DNA of 64,000 nt from Bacillota bacterium (GTDB lineage Bacteria > Bacillota > Proteinivoracia > UBA4975), in contig JAAYIH010000027.1 of NCBI GenBank assembly GCA_012523545.1, forward strand, positions 62,001 through 126,000, given 5' to 3'. The notes beneath the pieces are model-generated. The model ran no database searches, was not told the DNA's origin, and worked only from the letters and a program-made list of their open reading frames with translations. Positions 1 through 8,903 of this stretch are shown piece by piece. How positions within the stretch are numbered: the first letter of the stretch is position 1; each line of letters begins with the position of its first letter. Made by a program: the position numbers and the translations under genes.

Positions 1-744
1 CAATTTCATCAGGAAGCGTTGCGGGCCCAGGCCATTGTGGCCAGGACCTACGCCCTTGCCCGCCTGCGAAGCGGCGGCGGCCCGGGGTGCGACCGGCATC
101 CCGACGCCGACGTGTGCACCGACAGCACCCACTGCCAGGCCTGGATTAGCCAGGAACAGGCCTATTCCCAATGGCCTTTCTTCCGGCAAAGGGTGTACTG
201 GAACAAGATCTGGCGGGCCGTTACGGAAACCGGCGGGCAAGTCATTACCCACCAGGGCAGGCTGATTGACGCCGTCTTCCATTCCACCTGCGGCGGCAGC
301 ACCGAGAACTCGGAAGATGTCTGGACCAACGCCGTGCCCTATCTCAGGGCGGTGGCATGTCCTTATTGCTCCCATTCGCCGCGGCTGACGGAAACGGTAC
401 GGCTGAAACGGGAAGATGTGGCTGCCCGGCTGGAAGTGGAACCGGCGGTCCTGCGCCTGCAGGTGCTCCGCAGCACCCCCAGCGGGCGCATCATTGACGT
501 CGACGTGGGCGGCAAAGTTATGCGGGGACTGGAATTTCGCACCAGCCTCGGCCTGCGGTCCAGCAAAGTGTCCTGGCTGGAAGAGAACGGAACCTTTTCC
601 TTCACTACCATGGGTTATGGCCATGCTGTGGGCATGTGCCAATACGGCGCCGACGGCATGGCCCGGCTGGGGCATTCTGCCGAGGAAATAATTGAGCATT
701 ACTTTACCGGCGTCTCGGTGCAAAGGGTGCGGTGGGAAGAATAA
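1..744 (+). CDS. spoIID: Stage II sporulation protein D (SpoIID), 5'-truncated by window edge
   Basis: SpoIID is the lytic transglycosylase of the engulfment machinery; it cleaves denuded peptidoglycan at the septum during sporulation. The reading frame is open from base 1, so the N-terminus (membrane anchor) lies upstream of the window; 247 residues are visible. The motif QEALRAQAIVARTYA near the start contains the family's catalytic glutamate (the E of EALRAQ). Further SpoIID hallmarks are HSTCGGSTE in the middle and GYGHAVGMCQYGADGMA near the C-terminus. The gene is followed 44 bases later by the SpoIIQ-like gene and then spoIIID and mbl, the order found in many spore formers. Identification is secure; only the missing start is uncertain. 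Confidence 0.95.
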   Translation, partial: QFHQEALRAQAIVARTYALARLRSGGGPGCDRHPDADVCTDSTHCQAWISQEQAYSQWPFFRQRVYWNKIWRAVTETGGQVITHQGRLIDAVFHSTCGGSTENSEDVWTNAVPYLRAVACPYCSHSPRLTETVRLKREDVAARLEVEPAVLRLQVLRSTPSGRIIDVDVGGKVMRGLEFRTSLGLRSSKVSWLEENGTFSFTTMGYGHAVGMCQYGADGMARLGHSAEEIIEHYFTGVSVQRVRWEE

Positions 745-787
745 TACAGCCTGTCCGGGGCAGAATATGCCTCGAGGTGATAGGCAA

Positions 788-1492
788 GTGAAGAAGCTGA
801 AAAGCAGTGTAAAGACAATGGTCGGCAAGCTCGCAAATACGGCGGCGAAGCTGAAAAGGACAGCCAGCGCTCACTGGCGTTCTCTGTCCCCGGGCTTGCG
901 TTATGCGCTGGTGTACTCTCTTTGCGCCCTGTGTATTTCGGGCCTGGCGTGGTGGCAGTTGCGGCCGGAGCCCGGTTACGTCTTTGTCCCTGGCCCTAAC
1001 GGGGAACAGGAAGAACATCAACACCCCCATGAGCAGGATCCGGGCGAGGAAGTCCCGGCAGAGGAAACGGCCTTTGTGCCCGAACGGGGGGACAAACTGC
1101 TGCTGCCCCTGGAAGGCGAGATATTGGCGGCGCCGGGTGATGGCTTTCAGCCTGCCCCCGGGACGTACTGGACGCTGGCCGGGCTGCACATCGACGGGCT
1201 GGCAGGGGATGCCGTGGCGGCAGCCCTGAGCGGAACGGTGACCAAGGTCGTACATCCCGACATTCAAGAGTCGGGTAAAGTGGAAATCGCCCATGGCGAT
1301 TGGATCACGGTGTACGTCAACCTGGACAACATCTGCGTAACCGTCGGGCAAAGGGTAACAGCAGGGCAGAAGATTGGCGAACTGGCCCCCAAGCCCTGGG
1401 GGAATTACGCCGGTGACTTTTTGGAATTTGAATTGTGGGGGCCCGACGGGGAAGCCCATGACCCCAGGGATTACGTCGGGGCAGAGCAATGA
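788..1492 (+). CDS. SpoIIQ-like M23/LytM-fold protein, probably catalytically inactive
   Basis: This 234-residue protein has a basic N-terminus, one membrane segment (about residues 38-57) and a C-terminal LytM/M23 fold (about 105-225). In B. subtilis SpoIIQ spans the forespore membrane and pairs with SpoIIIAH to form the feeding channel; position next to spoIID and spoIIID suggests the same role. The zinc site looks lost: where the family has HxGxD there is GLHID, and the HxH element near the C-terminus reads LEFEL. SpoIIQ of B. subtilis is likewise degenerate. The GTG at 788 is chosen because AGGTGA lies seven bases upstream; an ATG at 767 is in frame but has no such site. The assignment to SpoIIQ itself, as opposed to another LytM protein, is inferred from context. 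Confidence 0.75.
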   Translation: MKKLKSSVKTMVGKLANTAAKLKRTASAHWRSLSPGLRYALVYSLCALCISGLAWWQLRPEPGYVFVPGPNGEQEEHQHPHEQDPGEEVPAEETAFVPERGDKLLLPLEGEILAAPGDGFQPAPGTYWTLAGLHIDGLAGDAVAAALSGTVTKVVHPDIQESGKVEIAHGDWITVYVNLDNICVTVGQRVTAGQKIGELAPKPWGNYAGDFLEFELWGPDGEAHDPRDYVGAEQ

Positions 1493-1514
1493 CCGCAATT
1501 GGTTGCCAGAAAGG

Positions 1515-1543
1515 TCTAACACCTTCAGGGGGGACATATAAAT
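1515..1543 (+). promoter_or_regulatory. Possible sigma-E type promoter for spoIIID
   Basis: A TCTAACA element (1515-1521) and CATATAAAT (1535-1543) lie 13 bases apart just before spoIIID. The -10-like part resembles the sigma-E CATACANT consensus; the -35 fit is poor. spoIIID is sigma-E dependent in B. subtilis, which is the main reason to suggest it. Confidence 0.35.
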
Positions 1544-1574
1544 TGAACAGTATAAAGGTTAGGAGGGCAGCGGA

Positions 1575-1838
1575 GTGAATGATTATATCTGGCAACGGGT
1601 TATCGACATTGCCAACCACGTTCTCAATACCGGCGATACCGTGCGGGCAGTGGCGGAAGCCTTTGGGGTGAGCAAGAGTACGGTGCACAAAGACTTGACG
1701 GAACGCCTCTGCCAGATCAACCCCGCGCTGGCGCAACAAGTCAGGCAGATCCTGGAGACAAACAAGGCCGAACGGCACCTGCGCGGCGGGGAAGCGACCA
1801 GAAGAAAGTACCGGGAAAAGCGGGAAAAGGTTGGCTAA
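1575..1838 (+). CDS. spoIIID: Sporulation transcriptional regulator SpoIIID
   Basis: SpoIIID is the small mother-cell DNA-binding protein that activates and represses sigma-E and sigma-K genes. The 87-residue length is exactly the family's, and the helix-turn-helix AEAFGVSKSTVHKDLTERL (about residues 27-45) followed by the basic tail EATRRKYREKREK is diagnostic. The start ATG at 1575 follows a GGAGGGCAGCGGAGTGA stretch. It sits between the SpoIIQ-like gene and mbl, the canonical neighbourhood. Confidence 0.96.
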   Translation: MNDYIWQRVIDIANHVLNTGDTVRAVAEAFGVSKSTVHKDLTERLCQINPALAQQVRQILETNKAERHLRGGEATRRKYREKREKVG

Positions 1839-1915
1839 ATAAAGGAGTTTCTTCCGCCCTTGTAGAATATTATTCCAGTGCTTTCAGCGGCAGTCGCGGC
1901 AAAGGAGGAGTATTT

Positions 1916-2935
1916 GTGATTAGCCTATCTAGGGACATTGGCATCGACCTGGGAACCGCAACAGTACTGATTTACATTAAAGGCAAGGGCATTGTCCTGC
2001 ACGAGCCCTCGGTGGTGGCGCTGGATGCTCAAACCAACCGGGTGCTGGCAGTGGGGGAGGAAGCCAGCCGGATGATGGGGCGGACGCCGGGCAACATCAG
2101 GGCCATCCGGCCGCTGCGCGACGGCGTAATCGCAGATTTCGACGTCACGGAAATAATGCTCAAACACTTCATCTCCAAGGCCTGCGGCAGCATGCTCCGC
2201 AAGCCAAGGGTAATGGTGTGCGTCCCTGCAGGCATCACCTCGGTGGAGGAACGGGCAGTCCTGGAAGCCGTCAAGAAAACCGGGGCCAGGGAAGTGTACT
2301 TGATTGAAGAGCCCCGGGCCGCCGCCCTGGGGGCGGGCCTGGAGATATTCCAACCCTTTGGCAGCATGGTAATCGACATCGGCGGCGGCACATGCGATGT
2401 GGCCATAATGTCCCTGGGCGATATTGTGCAAGGCGCCTCGATCCGCATTGGCGGCAATCGCTTTGACGAGCATATAATCAGGTACATCCGGGACAAGTAC
2501 AATGTCATCATCGGAGAGAGGACTGCTGAAGATATTAAAATTAACGTGGCGTCGGTTCATCCCCAGGGACGCAATGAAAAGATGGAAGTGCGGGGCAGGG
2601 ATTTGGTCACCGGCCTGCCCAAGAGCCTGGTCATCACTTCCAAAGAAGCCGGCGAAGCCCTGGCCGAACCCGTCAACAGCATTCTGCGCAGCATTGCCCA
2701 GGTGTTGGAGGCGACGCCGCCGGAACTGCACTCGGACATCATGGAGAGGGGCATAGTTATGTCCGGGGGCGGCGCTAAATTGCACGGTCTCGATGCATAT
2801 TTTTCACAAGAAATAGGAGCCCCAGTATTACTCGCCGAAAACCCCATTTCCTGCGTCGTCAACGGTACAGGCAGGGCTTTGGAATTATTGGACTACATAA
2901 GGGATACTTTAATAAGCGACAAAATTATCAGCTGA
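1916..2935 (+). CDS. mbl: Rod-shape-determining protein, MreB/Mbl family
   Basis: An actin-like ATPase that polymerises beneath the membrane and organises cell-wall synthesis. The 339-residue protein has the actin-fold phosphate-1 motif DIGIDLGTATVLIY at its N-terminus, the IDIGGGTCDVAI phosphate-2 motif near residue 158, and VMSGGGAKL near the C-terminus. The GTG at 1916 is preceded by AAAGGAGGAGTATTT. Position directly after spoIIID matches mbl of Bacillus and Clostridia, so mbl is preferred over mreB or mreBH, although sequence alone separates these paralogues poorly. A terminator follows immediately. Confidence 0.9.
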   Translation: MISLSRDIGIDLGTATVLIYIKGKGIVLHEPSVVALDAQTNRVLAVGEEASRMMGRTPGNIRAIRPLRDGVIADFDVTEIMLKHFISKACGSMLRKPRVMVCVPAGITSVEERAVLEAVKKTGAREVYLIEEPRAAALGAGLEIFQPFGSMVIDIGGGTCDVAIMSLGDIVQGASIRIGGNRFDEHIIRYIRDKYNVIIGERTAEDIKINVASVHPQGRNEKMEVRGRDLVTGLPKSLVITSKEAGEALAEPVNSILRSIAQVLEATPPELHSDIMERGIVMSGGGAKLHGLDAYFSQEIGAPVLLAENPISCVVNGTGRALELLDYIRDTLISDKIIS

Positions 2936-2958
2936 GGCATGCCCAACCAGGACGACAG

Positions 2959-2987
2959 CACCTTGCCGGAAGGCAGGGTGTTTTTTT
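2959..2987 (+). terminator. Rho-independent terminator after mbl
   Basis: CACCTTGCC (2959-2967) pairs with GGCAGGGTG (2972-2980) through a GGAA loop, followed by seven T. Confidence 0.9.
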
Positions 2988-3095
2988 GTCCCGGCAGGCA
3001 GGGGCGAAAAGTGACGAATTATCTGGGCAAGAGGAGGAAAAACCAGAGGATTTACAGAATAATCCAGTGTGGCCACAGACAAAGGGGGGTTGAAA

Positions 3096-4160
3096 ATGGG
3101 CAGAATCAAGGTTGTCCATACCGCCGATTTGCACCTGGGCGCACCCTGCCGGGGCCTGCCGCCCAGTATTGGCAGGCAGCGCCGCAAGGACTATATGCAG
3201 ACCCTGGCCAAGATTTCGGAAATATGCAAGGAAGAGCAAACCGATTTGCTCCTCATTGCCGGCGACTTGTGGGAAGAGCAATACGTCACCCGGCCGCTGG
3301 TGGATTTTGTCGCCGATCAGTTTCGGCGGATACCGGAGACAAAGGTGGTTATTGCTCCGGGCAACAGCGACTTCAACCACCCCAACAGCTTTTACCGGGA
3401 ATATCCCTGGCCGGACAACGTCCATATTTTTCACGAACCGCACCTGTCCAGCATCTGGACTCCCCATCTCAATGCCAGGATATACGGTTGCGCATGGCGG
3501 CAGGAGCGCGGCGGGCTGGACTGGGAGCAGCTTAAGGACAGCGCGGGCGCCCAGGTCGTAGTCGTTGCCTACGGGACGCCGGAAGACCTGGCCATTCCGT
3601 CGTCAATTCTGGAGCTCAGCAATCTGGCTTACGTGGCATTGGGCGGCGCCCATGAGCACGTGGTGTGGTCGCCCAAAATGCTTGCTCCCGGCAGCCCCGA
3701 ACCGCTGGATTTTTCCTGCCGGCAGGGCCACGGCATTTTGAAAGGCAGCATAGGCACTGCGGCGGCACTGGAATTTGTCAGCGTGGCCCGGCGCAGGTTT
3801 TATACCCTGGACCTGGACACCGACGGTTGCGCCGCCGAGGAAGAAGTGGCCCAACGCATCCTGGACGCCGTGGAAGCGCTGGCCCCGGCTGAAAATCTCT
3901 TTGCAGTCCGCCTGGCGGGGCAGGCAAAGTGGGACGTGCTGAAAGTGCAGGATTACCTGGACGGGGTATTCTATATCTCCATTGCTCAGAGCGCCGGAAC
4001 CGGTTACGACATCGAGACCATCAAAAAAGAGCACAGCAGAGGGGTCGTCGGCAGGTATATAGCGGCCATTGAACAAACCCAATGCCCTGCCGAAGTCGCA
4101 GCACGGGCGCTGCGCTTTGGCCTGGACGCTTTGCTGGCGGGGAGGGTTGAAGCATGGTAA
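3096..4160 (+). CDS. YhaO/SbcD-like metallophosphoesterase with altered active-site motifs
   Basis: A 354-residue protein of the SbcD/Mre11/YhaO calcineurin-like family, which normally provides the nuclease partner of an SMC-like ATPase in double-strand-break repair. The N-terminal ADLHLG motif is intact and GDLW is recognisable, but the GNHD motif reads GNSD, the next histidine motif reads VVVVAYGT, and the terminal GHxH reads GGAHEH. These changes hit residues that bind metal or act in catalysis in the family, so nuclease activity is doubtful. The start is ATG 3096 with AGGGGGG upstream; an in-frame GTG at 3069 is less well placed. It overlaps the ATPase gene by seven bases, indicating co-translation. 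Confidence 0.8.
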   Translation: MGRIKVVHTADLHLGAPCRGLPPSIGRQRRKDYMQTLAKISEICKEEQTDLLLIAGDLWEEQYVTRPLVDFVADQFRRIPETKVVIAPGNSDFNHPNSFYREYPWPDNVHIFHEPHLSSIWTPHLNARIYGCAWRQERGGLDWEQLKDSAGAQVVVVAYGTPEDLAIPSSILELSNLAYVALGGAHEHVVWSPKMLAPGSPEPLDFSCRQGHGILKGSIGTAAALEFVSVARRRFYTLDLDTDGCAAEEEVAQRILDAVEALAPAENLFAVRLAGQAKWDVLKVQDYLDGVFYISIAQSAGTGYDIETIKKEHSRGVVGRYIAAIEQTQCPAEVAARALRFGLDALLAGRVEAW

Positions 4161-6862
4161 CGGTGGACAGGCTCAAACTCTACGGATTCGGCCGCTTTCA
4201 GGATACCGAATTCACCCTGTCTCCAGGGCTCAACGTGGTCTTTGGCGGCAACGAGGCGGGCAAGAGCACAGTCCACAGCTTTATCGAAGCCATGCTCTTT
4301 GGCTTTTGGAAACCCAATCTCCCCCATAAGGAGCCTGAGCCCGGCTGGGAAAAATACCGCCCCTGGCAGGGCGGCGCGTACGGCGGCGAGCTGGAATACA
4401 CCTGGTCCGGGGGCCGGGTAAAGGTCGTCCGGAACTTCGCCGACAACACGGTGCAGGTTTTCAATGCCGAGGACGGGCGGCCAATTGCCGATTTGCCCCT
4501 TAACAGCTGGGGCGAACCGGATTTTGCCCGGTTGCATTTCGGATGCAACAAACTAATATTCCGTAACACCATAAGCATCAGCCAGCTGGGGTCGGCCACC
4601 GACACCGCCGTGGTTCTGGAGGTGCGCAAACTCCTCAGCAACCTGGCCCAGTCTGGGGGAAGCGGTATCTCGGCGGAAAAGGGCCTGGAAATCCTCCAGG
4701 AGGCCAAGGGGCAATTGGATTTCGAATTGATGAAATCCCGGACCTTGCTGGAGCAAGTCAAGACCCGCCTTGCCCAGGCCCGGAGACAAACTGAGGAGGC
4801 GGCACGGCTGGAAACAGAGCAGTACCGCCTGGCCCGCAAGCTCAGCAACCTGGAAGGGGAGCGGCGCCGGCTGAAAAGCCTGGCCCGGGAAGCAGAGAGC
4901 CGGGCGGCGCAACAAAAACTGGAGCGTTTGGATGAGTTGCGCAGGCAACGGGATTCCCTCCGCGGCCTGTGGCAGGAATTGTCCCGGGCCAGCATAGCCC
5001 CCGATTGGCACCAGCAGTGGCAGAGTTTGCAAGCTGAGATAGAAAAGGCCGAGGAGCTTAACAAGATTCTCAGCACAGCCTGGGCTGAAGCTCAAGAGCG
5101 CACAAAGCAACTGGAGGAACAAATTGAGGCGCTGGCGTCGTACCGGGCATTCGACAAGGATACCCTGATTGAGATGAGTTCGGCCTGGCAGATGCAGGTC
5201 AAGGGCCGGCAGTTAATCGACGAACTGCAGAGCCAGCTGGAGGCGCTGAGCCGGGAAATTCGCGAAGTCACCGGCCAGCTGTCGGCCCTGCCCTATTTCC
5301 GGCCCGATACCCTGGAGCAGGCTGCGGCCTTGCAGGCCCAAACCCGTGTCCAGCAAGTGGATGAATCCCACGACGAACTGACCGCCGAACTGGATGCCCA
5401 GGAGAGCAAGCTCAGCAAGCTGGCGACGTTGCGCTGGCTGTTACTGACGGCGTTGCCGGTTACGGCGGCAATTGCCTGGCAGGTGCAACCCATGGCGGCG
5501 CTGTTGGCCGTTCCGCTGCTCGGGGCCATCATTGCCGTGCAGGGCGAGACGAAGAGGGTAAACCTGCGCTGCCGTACTTTGCGGCGGGAACTGTATACGC
5601 TGGAAATGGAGTTTGTTAACAGCCAGCGCCGGCGGGAGCAGGCGCAGCGCGAACTGAAGGGGCTGTTCAGCCGGGCCGGCGTGGGCAGCATGGAAGAGCT
5701 GGAAAAGAAATTCCAGACCTTTGTAGAGCTCAGCGACCGCCATCGCGATCTGCTGCGGGAGCAAAAATACCTCACCGAAAAGCTGGAGAGTTACCGGCAG
5801 GAAAGCGCCGAGAAGAGCCGGGAGCTGGCGGAGATCCTGGCCAGCGTCGGCCTGGACGATATGGCAATGGAGGAAGCCCTTGCCTGTTTCCGGGTCAATC
5901 TGGACAAGTACCTGGATGCCAGGATGTTTCTGGCGCAGTGCCAAGAACAGGAAGAAGCAGCCCGTTTGCGCGCCCGGCAAGCCCAGGAAGACCTGGCTGC
6001 GCTGCAGGCCCGGGCCCAGGAGATGATGGCAGAGCTTTCGGTGCAATCCCCGGCGGAGGTTGAAAAACTGGCGGCCAATTATACCCGCAGTCAGGAATTG
6101 CAACAGGAAATCGCCGCCCTGGAGCAACGGATTCAGGATATGCTGGAAGGCAGCGACGAAGATTCGCTGCGGGAACAGGCGGCAGCGTTGCCTCCCGACG
6201 CCGGGCCGGCAAGTTATGCCGACATCGGCGAGCGCCTGGAAAAGCTGGACAGCGAAATCCTGGCCCTGCAGGCGGAAAAAAGCGAGGGGCTGGGCCAGCT
6301 CAAGGGCCTGTACTCCGAACTGCCTTCTTTGGCTGAATTGACCGAGGAACTGTGGCAACTGGAGGCCCGGCACCAGGACCTGGAGCTCAGCATGCAAGCC
6401 CTGGAGCTTGCCCAAAAGACGATATTGGACCTGGCCCAGGAAATGCACAGCCAACTGGCGCCGGAACTCAATGTCATGGTCTCTTCGCTGGTGGAGAGGA
6501 TTACCGGGGGCAAGTACAATGAGTTGCAGGTGGAGAGCGACATGTCCATCAATGTGCTGGCTCCCGAGCGGGGGGACATGGTGGACTTGTCCCAGTTGAG
6601 CGGCGGAACGGTAGATCAGTTTTACTTCGCCTGCCGGGTGGCCATTGCCGACCTGGTAACGGGCGGGGACCTGCCGCTGTTCCTGGACGACAGCTTTGTC
6701 CAGTACGACGACCGGCGCCTGCGCAGCATGTTAAGCTTGCTGGTGGAGCTGGGCCGGTCCAGGCAAATAATTCTGCTTACCTGCCAAAGACGGGAGCTGA
6801 ACGAACTGGCGCAACTGGCGCCGGGACGCTACCGGGCCATTGATTTGGAAAATATGGGCTAA
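4154..6862 (+). CDS. YhaN-like AAA/SMC-type ATPase with coiled coil
   Basis: A 902-residue ATP-binding-cassette ATPase of the YhaN/SbcC/Rad50 type. Walker A GGNEAGKST is at residues 31-39. Two long Gln/Glu/Arg-rich coiled-coil arms follow, interrupted near residues 420-455 by a hydrophobic hairpin that could insert in a membrane, a feature also described for YhaN. The C-terminal lobe has the signature LSGGT and the Walker B LPLFLDDSF. Together with the overlapping upstream metallophosphoesterase it should form a Mre11-Rad50-like complex acting on DNA ends. No other gene belongs to this transcript; a bidirectional terminator follows. Confidence 0.85.
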   Translation: MVTVDRLKLYGFGRFQDTEFTLSPGLNVVFGGNEAGKSTVHSFIEAMLFGFWKPNLPHKEPEPGWEKYRPWQGGAYGGELEYTWSGGRVKVVRNFADNTVQVFNAEDGRPIADLPLNSWGEPDFARLHFGCNKLIFRNTISISQLGSATDTAVVLEVRKLLSNLAQSGGSGISAEKGLEILQEAKGQLDFELMKSRTLLEQVKTRLAQARRQTEEAARLETEQYRLARKLSNLEGERRRLKSLAREAESRAAQQKLERLDELRRQRDSLRGLWQELSRASIAPDWHQQWQSLQAEIEKAEELNKILSTAWAEAQERTKQLEEQIEALASYRAFDKDTLIEMSSAWQMQVKGRQLIDELQSQLEALSREIREVTGQLSALPYFRPDTLEQAAALQAQTRVQQVDESHDELTAELDAQESKLSKLATLRWLLLTALPVTAAIAWQVQPMAALLAVPLLGAIIAVQGETKRVNLRCRTLRRELYTLEMEFVNSQRRREQAQRELKGLFSRAGVGSMEELEKKFQTFVELSDRHRDLLREQKYLTEKLESYRQESAEKSRELAEILASVGLDDMAMEEALACFRVNLDKYLDARMFLAQCQEQEEAARLRARQAQEDLAALQARAQEMMAELSVQSPAEVEKLAANYTRSQELQQEIAALEQRIQDMLEGSDEDSLREQAAALPPDAGPASYADIGERLEKLDSEILALQAEKSEGLGQLKGLYSELPSLAELTEELWQLEARHQDLELSMQALELAQKTILDLAQEMHSQLAPELNVMVSSLVERITGGKYNELQVESDMSINVLAPERGDMVDLSQLSGGTVDQFYFACRVAIADLVTGGDLPLFLDDSFVQYDDRRLRSMLSLLVELGRSRQIILLTCQRRELNELAQLAPGRYRAIDLENMG

Positions 6863-6864
6863 AA

Positions 6865-6892
6865 TAAAGAGGGCGCTTTGGCGCCCTTTATT
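6865..6892. terminator. Bidirectional terminator between yhaN-like gene and chemoreceptor
   Basis: GGGCGC (6871-6876) and GCGCCC (6881-6886) pair around TTTG; AAATAAAG on the left and CTTTATT on the right give T tracts to both convergent transcripts. Confidence 0.9.
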
Positions 6893-8891
6893 CTTCCAGT
6901 TTGAACCTCTTCATCATCTGATCCAGTTTCTGGACCTGCTGGGTCAGTTCGGCAACGGTATCCTCGATGTCAGCCAAAATTGCCACCTGTTCTTCCAGAG
7001 TGGCACCCAGCTCCTCGGACCCGGCCGAGGTTTCCTGGGTTGCCGCGGCAATGTTGGCGATGGCTTCCCGGATGGCGTTGCTGTTGACGGCCTGTTCCGC
7101 CGCCGCTTCGGCGACCCGCAGGATTTTTTGTTCCACGTTGTTGATGCTGGTAACCACGTTCTCTATGGTGGTCATGGTCAACCGGGACTTGTCTTCGGCC
7201 TGATGAATGAGCATATTGCTCTTCTGGACGGCTTCGCTGGTGCTGTTCACCTTCTGGCGTATGTCCTCAACCAATTCGGCGATTTCTTCAACGGCGTGGG
7301 TGCTTCGCGTGGCCAGTTTGCGCACTTCGCTGGCAACGACGGCAAAGCCCTGACCCATCTCTCCTGCCCGCGCAGCTTCGATAGCGGCATTAAGGGAGAG
7401 GAGGTTGGTTTGTTCGGAAATCTGGGTAATCAGTTCCAGCATTTCTTCGATGCGCTGGGCCGAATCGATGAGGTTTTCCACCAACTGGTTGACCTGTTCC
7501 GAAGAAACGCTGATTTCGGTCATGGCTTCTACAACCTCGGTGACGGCCTGATTGCCGGTATTGGCCTGGTGGACGGCAGTGGTACACTCGGTTACCGCCT
7601 CGCTGGTCAGCTGAGAGACCATTTGGGCGCTGTCTGCCACGTACTGGACAGCGTTCTTGGTCTGGTCGATGGAGGCTGCGTTCAGCTGCATGTTGCTTCC
7701 GATTTCGGTGGCCAGGTTGCTGGACTGTTCCAGGCCGCTGGTGCTTTCTTCAATGGATGCTGCAATTTGCTGGCCCGAAGTGACGATGATGTTGGCCAGC
7801 TCTTTAAGCTGCCGGATCATACCAGCCAGGCCGTCGGCCATGAGGTTAGCGTAGCGGGCGGTCTGGCCCACTTCGTCGTCGGAGACCACGTCCACCTTTT
7901 GGGTAAGGTCCCCGGTGGCGATGTCGCCCAGGACGGTAACCATTTGCCGCAGCGGCCGGGTTATGGCCTCTGCCCTGAGGTAGATAACGCTGCTGACCAG
8001 GGCGACAGCCAGTAGGTTGCTGAAAACAAGCCAGGTCCTGGTCTGGGTCAGGGGCCGGTTAAAGGCCCGGGCCTGGGCGGTATAAATCAGAATCCAGCCG
8101 TCGGTGCCCAGGATGCGGCGGAAATAAGCATATTCGGCGCCGGCACCCTGGTAGGCGACTACGCCGTAAGGGTGCTGCAATATTTCTTCGGCCTGGGCGC
8201 TGATGCCGGGAATGGCCTGGGTGGTTTGAATGTTGTCCCGGCCGGCCAGGGAAGCATCGGGGTGGGCAATGATGGTGCCCATGTTATCGACTATAAACGC
8301 ATACTGGTTATACTCCGGCTCAATCAGGTCGGACAGCATGGCACTGAAATCCTGCATGCGCAGGGTGGCGGCCAGAAGTCCCACCAATTCTCCGTTACTG
8401 GAAAGGATGGGCGATGCGATGAGGATGACAAAGCTGTCGGTGAGGTCGGAAAGGAAAGGACTGCTTATATGTTGCTGGCGGGACTCCAGGGTGTTAACCA
8501 ATGTTTCGTAGGCAGGGTTGTCCTTGGTAAACTGAAGGGCCTGATCGCGGAAATACCCCTTCAATCCGGCGTCGACAAAAATTATGTTTTCGTAAGTGCT
8601 GAGGTGGTCGGCATGTTGTTGCTGAAGAAAAGCTACTCTGGACTCCACATCGGCGGGGTCAGGAGTAACCAGCTGGGGATGAACGGAAAGGTACTGGACT
8701 TCCTGCCGTTTGCTGGACAACCACAGAGTGAGGTGTTGGGCGCGTTCCTGAACCAGGGTGGTTCCGTGTTGATCGATTTGTTGCTGAACGCTACCCCCCA
8801 CAAGGCGCAACTGGGCCAAGGTGGAGACCAGGAAGGTGCCCACCAGGGTGATCAAGACAGCAAAAAGCAATTTAGCCCGGATAGATCGCAC
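6888..8891 (-). CDS. Methyl-accepting chemotaxis protein with extracellular sensor domain
   Basis: A 667-residue transmembrane chemoreceptor that signals to CheA/CheW. The N-terminus has a membrane segment (about 8-28), then a roughly 260-residue extracytoplasmic dCache-like region, a second membrane segment (about 283-303), a HAMP linker, and a long helical signalling domain with the tip motif [20 protein letters not shown] and neighbouring EVRKLA. The start is GTG (8889-8891) with AAGGGGGC seven bases upstream. No other chemotaxis gene lies nearby. The ligand cannot be read from sequence. Confidence 0.93.
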   Translation of the reverse strand: MRSIRAKLLFAVLITLVGTFLVSTLAQLRLVGGSVQQQIDQHGTTLVQERAQHLTLWLSSKRQEVQYLSVHPQLVTPDPADVESRVAFLQQQHADHLSTYENIIFVDAGLKGYFRDQALQFTKDNPAYETLVNTLESRQQHISSPFLSDLTDSFVILIASPILSSNGELVGLLAATLRMQDFSAMLSDLIEPEYNQYAFIVDNMGTIIAHPDASLAGRDNIQTTQAIPGISAQAEEILQHPYGVVAYQGAGAEYAYFRRILGTDGWILIYTAQARAFNRPLTQTRTWLVFSNLLAVALVSSVIYLRAEAITRPLRQMVTVLGDIATGDLTQKVDVVSDDEVGQTARYANLMADGLAGMIRQLKELANIIVTSGQQIAASIEESTSGLEQSSNLATEIGSNMQLNAASIDQTKNAVQYVADSAQMVSQLTSEAVTECTTAVHQANTGNQAVTEVVEAMTEISVSSEQVNQLVENLIDSAQRIEEMLELITQISEQTNLLSLNAAIEAARAGEMGQGFAVVASEVRKLATRSTHAVEEIAELVEDIRQKVNSTSEAVQKSNMLIHQAEDKSRLTMTTIENVVTSINNVEQKILRVAEAAAEQAVNSNAIREAIANIAAATQETSAGSEELGATLEEQVAILADIEDTVAELTQQVQKLDQMMKRFKLEE

Positions 8892-8903
8892 TGGATCGCC
8901 CCC

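Noticed and set aside
6840..8015. Long open plus-strand frame opposite the chemoreceptor
   Set aside because: Mirror of a clear MCP gene in high-GC DNA; no start signals and no domain.
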